NCBI RefSeq assembly: GCF_004365175.1
Contig: NZ_SOCE01000003.1
Span: forward strand, 310,001 to 374,000
Source: Kribbella voronezhensis
GTDB taxonomy: Bacteria > Actinomycetota > Actinomycetes > Propionibacteriales > Kribbellaceae
DNA: 64,000 nucleotides
Direction of reading: 5' to 3'
In this document: positions 16,231 to 24,204 of the stretch, piece by piece
Layout of the letters: the number at the start of each line of letters is the position of its first letter
Numbering within the stretch: position 1 is the stretch's first letter
The notes under the pieces: generated by a model
What the model was told of the DNA's origin: nothing
The model's input: only the letters and a program-made list of their open reading frames with translations
Database searches by the model: none
Program-made: the position numbers and the translations under genes

Positions 16231-17761
16231 CAAGCCCGCCCAGACCGACGACGATGTTCTCGGCGGCTTGGCGCCCGACCAGGTGCGCCTCCGCTTCGCG
16301 CCTTCACCGACCGGCCTGCTGCACGTCGGCAACATCCGTACCGCGCTGTTCGCGTGGGCGTTCGCCCGGCACTTCGGCGGCAAGCTCGTGCTGCGGATCG
16401 AGGACACCGACACCGCGCGGAACACCCCTGAGGGCATGCAGTTCACCCTCGACTCGCTGCGCTGGCTGAACATCGACTGGGACGAGGGTCCCGAGGTCGG
16501 CGGCGCCTACGGCCCGTACCGGCAGTCCGAGCGGATGGACATCTACACGGATGTCGTGGCGAAGCTGCTGGCCGCGGGTAAGGCGTACCACTGCTACTGC
16601 TCCCAGGAGGAGCTCGACCAGCGCCGTGAGGCTGCTCGCTCCGCCGGTCAGCACAGTGGGTACGACGGTCACTGCCGCGCGTTGACCCCCGAGCAGGTGC
16701 AGGCCTACATCGACGAGGGCCGGCGACCCGTCGTACGGCTGCGCATGCCGGACCGGCCGATCACCTTCGACGACCTGGTCCGCGGCGAGATCACCTTCCT
16801 GCCGGAGAACCTGGGCGACTACGTCCTGGTCCGCGCGAACGGCCACCCGCTCTACCCGCTGGTGAACCCGGTCGACGACGCGCTGATGGAGATCACTCAC
16901 GTACTGCGTGGCGAGGACCTGCTGTCGTCCACGCCACGGCAGATCGCGCTCTACGAGGCGCTGGCCGAGATCGGCATCGGAACCGGCCGTACGCCGAGGT
17001 TCGGGCACCTGCCGTTCGTGATGGGCGAGGGCAACAAGAAGCTGTCCAAGCGCGACCCGAGCTCCAGCCTCGGCGAGTACATGGAGCGCGGCTTCCTGCC
17101 CGAGGGCTTGCTGAACTACCTGGCCCTGCTCGGCTGGTCGATCGGCGACGACCGCGACGTGTTCACCATGGACGAGATGATCAAGGCGTTCGACATCCGC
17201 CGGGTGAACGCCAACGCGGCCCGCTTCGACCCGAAGAAGTGCGAGGCGATCAACGCCTCCCACATGCGGTTGCTGGCTCCGGCCGAGTTCGCCGAGCGCG
17301 TGGTGCCGTACCTGGCCAAGGCCGGGGTGCTGCCGGCCGAGCCGACCGCCGAGCAGCGCGCACTACTGGATGCCGCGGTGCCGTTGGTGCAGGAGCGGAT
17401 GAACACGCTGTCGGAGTCCGTCGACATGCTCGGCTTCCTGTTCGTGGACGAGTCGGCGTTCTCGATCGACCCGGACGCGGGCGCGAAGGTGCTGACCGGC
17501 GACGCCGGCGTAGTACTGGAGGCCACCTCGAAGGCGCTGGAGGAGGTCTCCGAGTGGACCACCGAGGCGATCGAGCAGGCGCTGCGCGCGTCGCTGATCG
17601 ACGGGCTCGGGCTGAAGCCGAAGAACGCGTTCGGCCCGGTCCGGGTGGCGATCTCCGGTCGCCGGATCTCCCCGCCGCTGTTCGAATCGCTGGAGCTGCT
17701 CGGCCGGGACCGGTCGCTCAGCAGGATCGCGTCGGCCCGGGCGGCCGTCGCCACGGACTGA
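16223..17761 (+). CDS. gltX: Glutamyl-tRNA synthetase
   Basis: Class I aminoacyl-tRNA synthetase, 512 aa, attaching Glu to tRNA-Glu. HIGH appears as HVGN in FAPSPTGLLHVGNIRT and KMSKS as KLSKRD at about residue 274. A zinc-knuckle-like CYC...C segment (YHCYCSQEELDQRR) lies near residue 115. Actinobacteria usually lack GlnRS, and their GluRS also charges tRNA-Gln before GatCAB amidation. Both tRNA-Gln and tRNA-Glu genes follow one gene downstream, which fits a non-discriminating enzyme (inference). Start GTG 16223 lies inside the end of the FAH gene, so translation is coupled. Confidence 0.97.
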   Translation: MTDKPAQTDDDVLGGLAPDQVRLRFAPSPTGLLHVGNIRTALFAWAFARHFGGKLVLRIEDTDTARNTPEGMQFTLDSLRWLNIDWDEGPEVGGAYGPYRQSERMDIYTDVVAKLLAAGKAYHCYCSQEELDQRREAARSAGQHSGYDGHCRALTPEQVQAYIDEGRRPVVRLRMPDRPITFDDLVRGEITFLPENLGDYVLVRANGHPLYPLVNPVDDALMEITHVLRGEDLLSSTPRQIALYEALAEIGIGTGRTPRFGHLPFVMGEGNKKLSKRDPSSSLGEYMERGFLPEGLLNYLALLGWSIGDDRDVFTMDEMIKAFDIRRVNANAARFDPKKCEAINASHMRLLAPAEFAERVVPYLAKAGVLPAEPTAEQRALLDAAVPLVQERMNTLSESVDMLGFLFVDESAFSIDPDAGAKVLTGDAGVVLEATSKALEEVSEWTTEAIEQALRASLIDGLGLKPKNAFGPVRVAISGRRISPPLFESLELLGRDRSLSRIASARAAVATD

Positions 17762-17765
17762 CCTG

Positions 17766-18719
17766 ATGCCGTACGACGCGACGCCGCATCCCGGGGCCAC
17801 CGCCGATGTCCGGGACGCGGGTCCGCTGCCGTACCACCGGCTGCTGCGTAACCAGGTCACCCAGTCGTGGACCGTGCTGCTCGGCGCCTTCACGGTCCTG
17901 GCCGGCTGGATGTTCGCTTCACTGGTCATCCTCAGCATCCAGCAGTCGATTCGACAGGATCCGGTCGGCACGGTCTCGTGGCTCCGGCTGCTCGCGACGA
18001 ACCTGTCGCTGATCGTGCTGATCCCGCTCTGCATGGTGGTCGCGACCAAGTTGAACCACCAGGCACCGGGGCTGCTGTCCTCGGTGGAAGGCCGGATCCG
18101 CTGGCGGCCGCTGATGTGGTTCGGGGCCGCCGCGGTGGCGCTCGAACTGGTCGCGCTCCTCGTCGTCGATCTCGGCGGCGTCGACGTCCTGGGCTCGGGG
18201 CACGGCGGCGCCGCGAAGGACGCGGCCGGGGTGATCGCGGTGGCGTTGCTGACGTCGACGTTGCAGGCGGCGGGGGAGGAGTACTTCTTCCGCGGGTACC
18301 TGATGCAGACCGTCGGTGCGCTGGCGCGGAGTCCGATCGTCGCCGTGCTGACGACCGCGGTGATCTTCACGATGGCGCACGGGATCTGGCCGTGGCAGAG
18401 CCCGGCGCTGTTCCTCGACCGGTTCGCCTTCGGGGTGGTGGCCGGCCTGCTCGCCGTACGGACCGGCGGGCTGGAAGCGTCGATCGCGGCACACGCGGCG
18501 AACAACGTGGTGACGTTCATCTACGCGGCACTGACCGACACCGTGGGGGACAGTCTGGGAGCCAAGGACGCGCCCTGGTCGCTGGTGGTGTTGGACGTCG
18601 CGAAGTTCGCCGCGTTCGGCGTCGTGGCCGTGCTGCTGGCCCGGCGCCAGAAGCTGGCAACCACCTGCGATCTCCCACTCGTCTCACCCCCGATCGGACC
18701 GGGCAAGAGGCTGGTGTGA
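17766..18719 (+). CDS. CPBP-family intramembrane glutamic endopeptidase
   Basis: A 317-aa multi-pass membrane protein with the CPBP/Abi (type II CAAX prenyl protease) motifs: EEYFFRG (EExxxR, about residue 173), FTMAHG (motif 2 His, about 203) and HAANN (motif 3, about 243). About seven hydrophobic helices surround them. Such proteases act in protein processing or bacteriocin self-immunity. It starts 4 bp after gltX and is probably cotranscribed. The same family occupies this position in other actinobacteria. Substrate unknown. Confidence 0.9.
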   Translation: MPYDATPHPGATADVRDAGPLPYHRLLRNQVTQSWTVLLGAFTVLAGWMFASLVILSIQQSIRQDPVGTVSWLRLLATNLSLIVLIPLCMVVATKLNHQAPGLLSSVEGRIRWRPLMWFGAAAVALELVALLVVDLGGVDVLGSGHGGAAKDAAGVIAVALLTSTLQAAGEEYFFRGYLMQTVGALARSPIVAVLTTAVIFTMAHGIWPWQSPALFLDRFAFGVVAGLLAVRTGGLEASIAAHAANNVVTFIYAALTDTVGDSLGAKDAPWSLVVLDVAKFAAFGVVAVLLARRQKLATTCDLPLVSPPIGPGKRLV

Positions 18720-18751
18720 CGGGAGTGACAACCGCTGAGGCCGACCCCGTT

Positions 18752-18781
18752 TTGGTGTCTGGCGGCTTGCTCGGGTAGGCT
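18752..18781 (+). promoter_or_regulatory. Promoter of tRNA-Gln
   Basis: A -35 TTGGTG (18752-18757) and a -10 TAGGCT (18776-18781) are separated by 18 bp and lie about 54 bp before the tRNA-Gln 5' end. This is a good vegetative-sigma match for a high-GC actinobacterium. Confidence 0.6.
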
Positions 18782-18834
18782 CAGCGGGCCAGGTTGTGAG
18801 GGCGGAAACAAACTCTCAACCGGGTGAAATGCCT

Positions 18835-18906
18835 TGGGGTATGGGGTAATTGGCAGCCCGTCTGATTCTGGTTCAGTTAGTCTAGGTTCGAGTCCTAGTA
18901 CCCCAG
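18835..18906 (+). tRNA. tRNA-Gln (anticodon CTG)
   Basis: A 72-nt cloverleaf. The acceptor stem pairs TGGGGTA with TACCCCA and G is the discriminator. The anticodon loop TTCTGGT gives CTG, and the T arm has GGTTCGAGTCC. A T-T mismatch closes the outer end of the anticodon stem. CCA is not encoded. Confidence 0.95.
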
Positions 18907-18987
18907 CGAGCGATTGGACCCGGCCGATGAAAATCGGTAGAGTCCTTCCTCGTTGCCCGGTCCGAAAAGACCGAGCGACAACCCTCT

Positions 18988-19063
18988 GGCCCCGTTGTGT
19001 AGCGGCCTAGCACGCCGCCCTCTCAAGGCGGTAGCGCGGGTTCGAATCCCGTCGGGGCTACCA
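18988..19063 (+). tRNA. tRNA-Glu (anticodon CTC)
   Basis: The acceptor stem pairs GGCCCCG with CGGGGCT. The anticodon stem CCGCC/GGCGG holds loop CTCTCAA with anticodon CTC, and the T arm contains GGGTTCGAATCCC. CCA is encoded at 19061-19063. It lies 81 bp after tRNA-Gln. Confidence 0.96.
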
Positions 19064-19068
19064 GAGAA

Positions 19069-19104
19069 AGCGCCCTCCACCTCAGGTGGAGGGCGCTGTT
19101 GTTT
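19069..19104 (+). terminator. Rho-independent terminator after tRNA-Glu
   Basis: AGCGCCCTCCAC (19069-19080) and its complement GTGGAGGGCGCT (19086-19097) form a stem around a short loop, followed by the T-rich TGTTGTTT. It ends the tRNA transcript. Confidence 0.85.
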
Positions 19105-19246
19105 GTCCATGGTCTCTGGCCAACTCCTGGCTCGCCCAGATCCGCCTCTGTCGACTGCTCTGACAGGAGGACGGCCGCGGCGAGGGTTGCGTAGCCGGCC
19201 CGAGCTGCGACGGGCGAGCTGCGTTCTGGGGTGGTGGGTCGAGCGC

Positions 19247-19262
19247 CGACGGAGGAGGCGCG
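19247..19262 (+). repeat. Intergenic 16-bp repeat, copy 1
   Basis: CGACGGAGGAGGCGCG occurs here and identically at 46145-46160. Both copies lie between genes, just before the 3' end of a minus-strand regulator gene. The roughly 200-bp gap around this copy (19105-19313) holds no gene I can support. Confidence 0.4.
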
Positions 19263-19313
19263 AAGCGGGTGGGCCGGGGTGGGCGGCCCGCGCCGGGTGT
19301 TCGTAGTACGGGT

Positions 19314-20033
19314 TTACTCCGAGGCGCGGCGGAGGGCTTCGGAGAGGCGTTCGGCGGCGGCCATGACGGCGGGGGCGTGCATGCGGCCGGGTTGGCGGGA
19401 GAGGCGTTCGATCGGGCCGGAGACGGAGACGGCGGCGATCACCTTGCCGGAGGGGGAGCGGACCGGGGCCGAGACGGAGGCGACGCCTTGCTCGCGTTCG
19501 CCGACCGAGTGGGCCCAGCCGCGACGCCGTACGCCGGCCAGCGCCGCCGCGTTGAAGGTGGCGTTGTGGAGGCCGCGGTGCATGCGCTCAGGGTCCTCCC
19601 AGGCAAGCAGTATTTGAGCGGCCGACCCCGCGGCCATCGTCAACTGGCTGCCCACCGGAACCGTGTCGCGCAGACCGGACGGGCGCTCGGCAGCCGCGAC
19701 ACAGACGCGGTACTCGCCCTGGCGGCGGAACAGCTGGGCCGATTCGCCCGTGATGTCGCGCAGTCGCGCCAGCACCGGGCCGGCTGTCGCCAGCAGCCGG
19801 TCCTCGCCGGCCGCGGAGGCCAACTCGCTCAGTCGCGGCCCGAGCACGAACCGTCCCTGCATGTCGCGCCCCACCAGCCGGTGGTGTTCGAGCGCGACCG
19901 CGAGCCGGTGAGCCGTGGGCCGGGCCAGTCCCGTGGCCGCCACGAGGCCGGCCAGGGTCGCCGGTCCGGACTCGAGGGCGGACAGAACGAGAGCTGCTTT
20001 GTCGAGAACGCCGACTCCGCTAGAGTTGTCCAT
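19314..20033 (-). CDS. ndgR: IclR-family regulator of leucine biosynthesis (NdgR/LtbR type)
   Basis: A 239-aa IclR protein. The N-terminal winged helix-turn-helix is at about residues 10-60 (ATLAGLVAATGLARPTAHRL), followed by the IclR effector domain. The ATG start at 20033 excludes 28 upstream codons of open frame. It is divergent from leuC with a 110-bp gap. In Streptomyces (NdgR) and Corynebacterium (LtbR) the orthologue in this position controls leuCD and related amino-acid genes. A hyphenated palindrome begins right at its start codon and could serve both genes. Confidence 0.9.
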   Translation of the reverse strand: MDNSSGVGVLDKAALVLSALESGPATLAGLVAATGLARPTAHRLAVALEHHRLVGRDMQGRFVLGPRLSELASAAGEDRLLATAGPVLARLRDITGESAQLFRRQGEYRVCVAAAERPSGLRDTVPVGSQLTMAAGSAAQILLAWEDPERMHRGLHNATFNAAALAGVRRRGWAHSVGEREQGVASVSAPVRSPSGKVIAAVSVSGPIERLSRQPGRMHAPAVMAAAERLSEALRRASE

Positions 20034-20052
20034 GAGACGATATTGCCGTCTC
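20034..20052. promoter_or_regulatory. Palindrome between ndgR and leuC
   Basis: GAGACG (20034-20039) and CGTCTC (20047-20052) form an inverted repeat with a 7-bp A/T-rich spacer directly at the regulator start codon and 92 bp before leuC. It is a candidate operator for the IclR protein; no published motif was matched. Confidence 0.4.
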
Positions 20053-20143
20053 GAATCGTGGAACGCAAGTCGCAAAACCGGCCATCGCCGGAGCACTGTG
20101 ACAGTTGCGGCACACAACCAGCAAACCTCTAAGGAGAAGTCTG

Positions 20144-21568
20144 ATGGGTAGGACGTTGTCGGAAAAGGTCTGGGATGCGCATGTCGTGCGCCATGCCGAC
20201 GGAGAGCCCGACCTCCTCTACATCGATCTTCACCTGGTGCACGAGGTGACCAGTCCGCAGGCCTTCGACGGCCTCCGGCTGGCCGGCCGGCAGGTCCGCC
20301 GCCCGGACCTGACGATCGCCACCGAGGACCACAACGTCCCGACCTTCGATGTCGACAAGCCGATCGCCGACCCGGTCTCGCGGACGCAGGTGGACACCCT
20401 GCGCAAGAACGCCGAGGAGTTCGGCATCCGGATCCACACCCTCGGCGACCCCGACCAGGGAGTCGTGCACGTCATCGGCCCGCAGCTCGGCCTGACCCAG
20501 CCGGGGATGACGGTGGTCTGTGGTGACAGCCACACCTCCACCCACGGCGCGTTCGGTGCGATTGCCTTCGGCATCGGTACGAGCGAGGTCGAGCACGTGC
20601 TCGCCACCCAGACGCTGATGCAGGCCCGGCCGAAGACGATGGCGGTCACCGTCGACGGCGTACTGCCCGACGGCGTCTCCGCCAAGGACCTGGTGCTCGC
20701 GCTGATCGCGCAGGTCGGCACCGGCGGCGGTCAGGGCTACATCGTCGAGTACCGCGGTGAGGCGATCCGCGCGCTGACGATGGAAGCCCGGATGACGATC
20801 TGCAACATGTCGATCGAGTGGGGCGCCAAGGCCGGCATGATCGCGCCGGACGAGACCACGTTCGCTTACCTCAAGGACAAGCCGCACGCGCCCCAGGGCC
20901 TCGACTGGGAAGCCGCGGTCGAGTACTGGAAGAGCCTGGCGACCGACGACGACGCGACCTTCGACAAGGAGGTCGTACTGCGGGCCGAGGACATCGCCCC
21001 GTTCGTCACCTGGGGAACCAACCCGGGCCAGGGGGTGCCGCTGTCGGCGAACGTTCCCTCACCGGACGACTTCGACAACGAGAACGACCGGGTCGCCGCC
21101 GAGCGCGCCCTGGAGTACATGGGCCTCACCGCCGGTACGCCGTTGCGCGAGGTCAAGGTGGACACGGTCTTCCTGGGCTCCTGCACGAACGGCCGGATCG
21201 AGGACCTGCGCGCCGCCGCCGGCGTGCTGGCCGGCCGGAAGGTTGCCGAGGGCACCCGAATGCTCGTCGTACCGGGGTCGGGCCGGGTCCGGCTGCAGGC
21301 CGAGGCCGAAGGGCTGGACAGGATCTTCAAGGACGCCGGGGCCGAATGGCGCGGCGCGGGCTGCTCGATGTGCCTGGGGATGAACCCGGACCAGCTGGCA
21401 CCGGGCGAGCGCAGCGCCTCGACGTCGAACCGCAACTTCGAAGGACGCCAGGGCAAGGGCGGCCGGACGCACCTGGTCTCGCCGTTGGTCGCCGCCGCCA
21501 CCGCCGTCACCGGAACCCTGGCCGCTCCCGCGGACCTGCAGCCGGTCGCCGTACCCGAGAACGTCTGA
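20144..21568 (+). CDS. leuC: 3-isopropylmalate dehydratase large subunit
   Basis: A 474-aa aconitase-family subunit that isomerises 2-isopropylmalate to 3-isopropylmalate with LeuD, the second step of leucine synthesis. The 4Fe-4S ligands are a Cys in VFLGSCTNGR and the pair in CSMCLGMNPD. CGDSHTSTHGAFGAIAFG is the family signature. ATG 20144 has a strong AAGGAGAAG site; the open frame upstream of it is spurious. It is followed after 13 bp by leuD and is regulated from the divergent side, probably by the IclR protein. Confidence 0.97.
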   Translation: MGRTLSEKVWDAHVVRHADGEPDLLYIDLHLVHEVTSPQAFDGLRLAGRQVRRPDLTIATEDHNVPTFDVDKPIADPVSRTQVDTLRKNAEEFGIRIHTLGDPDQGVVHVIGPQLGLTQPGMTVVCGDSHTSTHGAFGAIAFGIGTSEVEHVLATQTLMQARPKTMAVTVDGVLPDGVSAKDLVLALIAQVGTGGGQGYIVEYRGEAIRALTMEARMTICNMSIEWGAKAGMIAPDETTFAYLKDKPHAPQGLDWEAAVEYWKSLATDDDATFDKEVVLRAEDIAPFVTWGTNPGQGVPLSANVPSPDDFDNENDRVAAERALEYMGLTAGTPLREVKVDTVFLGSCTNGRIEDLRAAAGVLAGRKVAEGTRMLVVPGSGRVRLQAEAEGLDRIFKDAGAEWRGAGCSMCLGMNPDQLAPGERSASTSNRNFEGRQGKGGRTHLVSPLVAAATAVTGTLAAPADLQPVAVPENV

Positions 21569-21581
21569 GGACAAAGGAATC

Positions 21582-22181
21582 ATGGAAGCCTTCACCCAGC
21601 ACATCGGCACCGCGGCCCCGCTGCGGCGCAGCAATGTCGACACCGACCAGATCATCCCCGCGGTCTACCTGAAGCGGGTCACCCGGACCGGGTTCGAGGA
21701 CGGCCTGTTCGCTGCCTGGCGCAACGATCCTTCGTTCGTGCTGAACCAGCCGGAGTACGACGGCGTCTCGGTGCTCGTCGCCGGCCCCGACTTCGGCACC
21801 GGATCGTCGCGGGAGCACGCGGTCTGGGCCCTGATGGACTTCGGGTTCCGGGTCGTCGTGTCGTCGCGCTTCGGCGACATCTTCCGGGGCAACTCGGGCA
21901 AGGCGGGGTTGCTCGCGGCACTCGTCGAGCAGGACGTCGTCGAGCAGCTGTGGAGCACGATCGAGGCGGACCCGGGCACCAAGGTGACCGTCGACCTGGA
22001 GAACAAGACGATCTCGGCCGGTGAGGTCTCTGCTCCGTTCGAGATCGACGACTACACGCGCTACCGGTTGCTCAACGGACTCGACGACGTCGGCATCACG
22101 CTGTCCCACGAAGCCGACATCACTGCCTACGAGGCAACTCGGCCGGCCTTCAAGCCCGCAACTCTTCCCGCAAAGGCTTAA
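21582..22181 (+). CDS. leuD: 3-isopropylmalate dehydratase small subunit
   Basis: The 199-aa swivel-domain partner of LeuC in leucine biosynthesis. The substrate-binding loop GPDFGTGSSREHA lies at about residues 68-80, and RSNVDTDQIIPA is the N-terminal family block. The length is typical. It is second in the leuCD operon, with AGGACAAAGGA before the ATG, and a strong terminator 16 bp after the stop. Confidence 0.97.
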   Translation: MEAFTQHIGTAAPLRRSNVDTDQIIPAVYLKRVTRTGFEDGLFAAWRNDPSFVLNQPEYDGVSVLVAGPDFGTGSSREHAVWALMDFGFRVVVSSRFGDIFRGNSGKAGLLAALVEQDVVEQLWSTIEADPGTKVTVDLENKTISAGEVSAPFEIDDYTRYRLLNGLDDVGITLSHEADITAYEATRPAFKPATLPAKA

Positions 22182-22196
22182 TAGTCCGTACTGCGA

Positions 22197-22238
22197 GCAG
22201 CTGTGGCTGGGGCTTGTGTCCTGGCCACAGCTGCTTTT
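22197..22238 (+). terminator. Rho-independent terminator after leuCD
   Basis: GCAGCTGTGGC (22197-22207) and GCCACAGCTGC (22224-22234) are perfect 11-bp arms followed by TTTTGG. Confidence 0.85.
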
Positions 22239-22323
22239 GGTTGGCGGGCACTACCCACCAGCTGGTTGCTGGAAACTTCGGCGTAACGAATCGCACATCT
22301 GCACCGATAACTCCGGTGTTAGG

Positions 22324-22469
22324 CTGACGGGGTTGTCAGAACAAGGCTTGCGAGACTTTGGAGGTGGGGCGCCATGAGCAGCGAACCCTCCAGACATACC
22401 GATCTCGCTCGGCCTTGAGGAACTAGGTCCTCTTCCAGGTCAGTCACCCCGGCGCGATCGCCTGGGGTG
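22324..22469 (+). ncRNA. Structured leader of corA (candidate cis-regulatory RNA)
   Basis: The 368-bp gap between leuD and corA holds, after the leuD terminator, a chain of possible stems. These are CTGAC/GTCAG (22324-22339); a 10-bp stem CAAGGC+CGAG with CTCG+GCCTTG (22342-22354 with 22408-22417); nested inside it TGGAGG (22359-22364) with CCTCCA (22387-22392), which would hide a Shine-Dalgarno site; then GAGGA/TCCTC (22417-22432); and CACCCCGGCG/CGCC-GGGGTG (22445-22469). The third overlaps the second by one base, so they may alternate. It does not match the M-box magnesium riboswitch core as I know it. corA starts 80 nt later. Structure is by eye only. Confidence 0.45.
22374..22418 (+). 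CDS. Short leader ORF before corA (14 aa)
   Basis: ATG 22374 follows GGAGGTGGGGCGCC and encodes MSSEPSRHTDLARP before TGA at 22416-22418. The ribosome binding site is strong but lies in a potential stem with the ORF's own codons. Salmonella corA also has a translated leader (corL) that regulates it. Whether this ORF is translated is not shown by sequence alone. Confidence 0.35.
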   Translation: MSSEPSRHTDLARP

Positions 22470-22549
22470 TGCTGTGGTGCGCGGTGACAGCCGCGGAGGT
22501 CGGGCAGAAGACGCCCACGACTTCCGCATCTGCCTTTCCTGGAGGACTC

Positions 22550-23710
22550 ATGTCCGACCTGCGCATCCGTACCCTTCGTGCGTTCAGCCGCACCCCGTCG
22601 TTCCGCTCCGGCCGCCGGTACGCCGGTGACGCCACGCCGGCCGCGCTGGAGCAGAAGACGGCCACCCCGCAGAACCCCAAGCCCAAGGGGCACAGCGTCG
22701 TGGACAGCGCGATCTACTGCAACGGCAGCCGGGTCGCTTCGCCGCAATCGTTGGCAGACACCTACCAGGAACTGCACCAGTCCCCGCACAGCCTGGCGTG
22801 GATCGGCCTGTACCGGCCGGACCGGCGCGAACTGAACTCGCTGGCCCAGGAGTTCGACCTGCACGAGTTGGCGATCGAGGACGCCATCCAGGCCCATCAG
22901 CGGCCGAAGCTGGAGCGCTACGGCGACACGTTGTTCGTCGTCCTGAAGGCTGCCCGCTACCGGGACGCGACCGAGGAGGTCGAGTTCGGCGAGGTGCACC
23001 TGTTCGTCGGCCCGGACTTCGTGGTGACGGTCCGGCATGCCGAGGCGCCCAACCTGGCCGCGGTACGGCGCCGCGTCGAGCGCGACCCGGAGTTGCTCCG
23101 CCGCGGCACCGAAGCGGTTCTCTACGCGATCATGGACAAGGTCGTCGACGGGTACGCGCCGGTGGTCGCCGGTCTCGAGAACGACATCGACGAGATCGAG
23201 ACCGAGGTGTTCCGCGGCGATCCCAAGGTGTCGCGGCGCATCTACGAGTTGTCCCGTGAGGTGATCGAGTTCCAGCGCGCGACCCGGCCGCTGATCGGCA
23301 TGCTGGACTCGCTGCGGGCCGGCTTCGACAAGTACAAGGTGGACGAGGAACTGCAGCGTTCGCTGCGCGACGTGGCCGACCACGTCACCCAGGTGGTGGA
23401 GCGGGTGGATGCCTTCCGCGAACTGCTGCGCGACATCCTGACGGTGAACGCGACGCTGGTCGCCCAGCAGCAGAACGAGGAGATGAAGTCCCTCACTGTC
23501 GCCAGCAACGCCCAGAACGAAGAGGTGAAGCGGATCTCCGCGTGGGCGGCGATCCTGTTCGCGCCGACCTTGATCGGCACCGTGTACGGGATGAACTTCG
23601 ACAAGATGCCGGAGTTGCACTGGCAGTTCGGCTATCCGTTCGCCGTCGGGATGATGGCGTTGGTCTGCGGCGGTCTGCACCTGATCTTCAAGCGTCGCGG
23701 CTGGCTCTGA
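22550..23710 (+). CDS. corA: CorA-family magnesium/cobalt transporter
   Basis: A 386-aa inner-membrane ion channel. A long cytoplasmic N-terminal domain (about residues 60-310, including LHELAIEDAIQAHQRPKLERYGD) is followed by two C-terminal helices with the signature YGMNF between them (about residue 350) and a basic tail KRRGWL. ATG 22550 has GGAGG 5 nt upstream; the frame is open further upstream but only into the leader. The first 50 residues are Arg/Pro-rich and unlike the core family. Transcription probably starts far upstream in the leuD-corA gap. Confidence 0.94.
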   Translation: MSDLRIRTLRAFSRTPSFRSGRRYAGDATPAALEQKTATPQNPKPKGHSVVDSAIYCNGSRVASPQSLADTYQELHQSPHSLAWIGLYRPDRRELNSLAQEFDLHELAIEDAIQAHQRPKLERYGDTLFVVLKAARYRDATEEVEFGEVHLFVGPDFVVTVRHAEAPNLAAVRRRVERDPELLRRGTEAVLYAIMDKVVDGYAPVVAGLENDIDEIETEVFRGDPKVSRRIYELSREVIEFQRATRPLIGMLDSLRAGFDKYKVDEELQRSLRDVADHVTQVVERVDAFRELLRDILTVNATLVAQQQNEEMKSLTVASNAQNEEVKRISAWAAILFAPTLIGTVYGMNFDKMPELHWQFGYPFAVGMMALVCGGLHLIFKRRGWL

Positions 23711-23794
23711 CTCCTCGGCCGGCGAAACAGCCGCGTCTTCGTTTGCCAGTAGGGCACTGGTCTTCCGGCAACGCGATCAAGGAGGCTGAAGACG

Positions 23795-23980
23795 ATGTGG
23801 TTGTTCCTGCGGCGGCGACTGGTCATGTGGGTGGTACTGGCGATCGCAGTGCCCTTGCTGGATTGGTTGCTCGGCAAGGTGAGTGCGGAGCTGAGAGCCC
23901 GGAAAGGCGATTCGGTCGTCACCAGAGGACTCGACACGGCCCGCTCGGGCATGCAAACCCTGCGCGGCAAGCGGCGCTGA
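23795..23980 (+). CDS. Small single-pass membrane protein
   Basis: A 61-aa ORF with an excellent AAGGAGG site and ATG. The basic N-terminus MWLFLRRRL is followed by one hydrophobic helix (about residues 9-27, VMWVVLAIAVPLLDWLLG) and a basic C-terminus ending LRGKRR. It lies 84 bp after corA on the same strand and may be cotranscribed. I do not recognise the family; function unknown. Confidence 0.65.
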   Translation: MWLFLRRRLVMWVVLAIAVPLLDWLLGKVSAELRARKGDSVVTRGLDTARSGMQTLRGKRR

Positions 23981-24204
23981 GGCCCCGATCGGAGCCGCTC
24001 GCCGACGTCACCGATGGTCGCCGGTTCGTTGCTCTCAAGGGAATCGAAGTGCCCTCAGAGGCCCGTTCGGGAAGAAATGTGCCCCAAATCGCCTGAAACA
24101 AGGCCGAATTGCCGCGTTGGTGTTTGTGCAGAGCGTGCAGAGTCCATAACGTTCACGGAAGATCGAGCGCTGTGCTCGACGCAGGAGTTCACGGAGGGAA
24201 GACA

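Noticed and set aside
22239..22549. M-box magnesium riboswitch before corA
   Set aside because: The characteristic GAGGCTCC and AGACGCCAATGGGTC blocks are absent.
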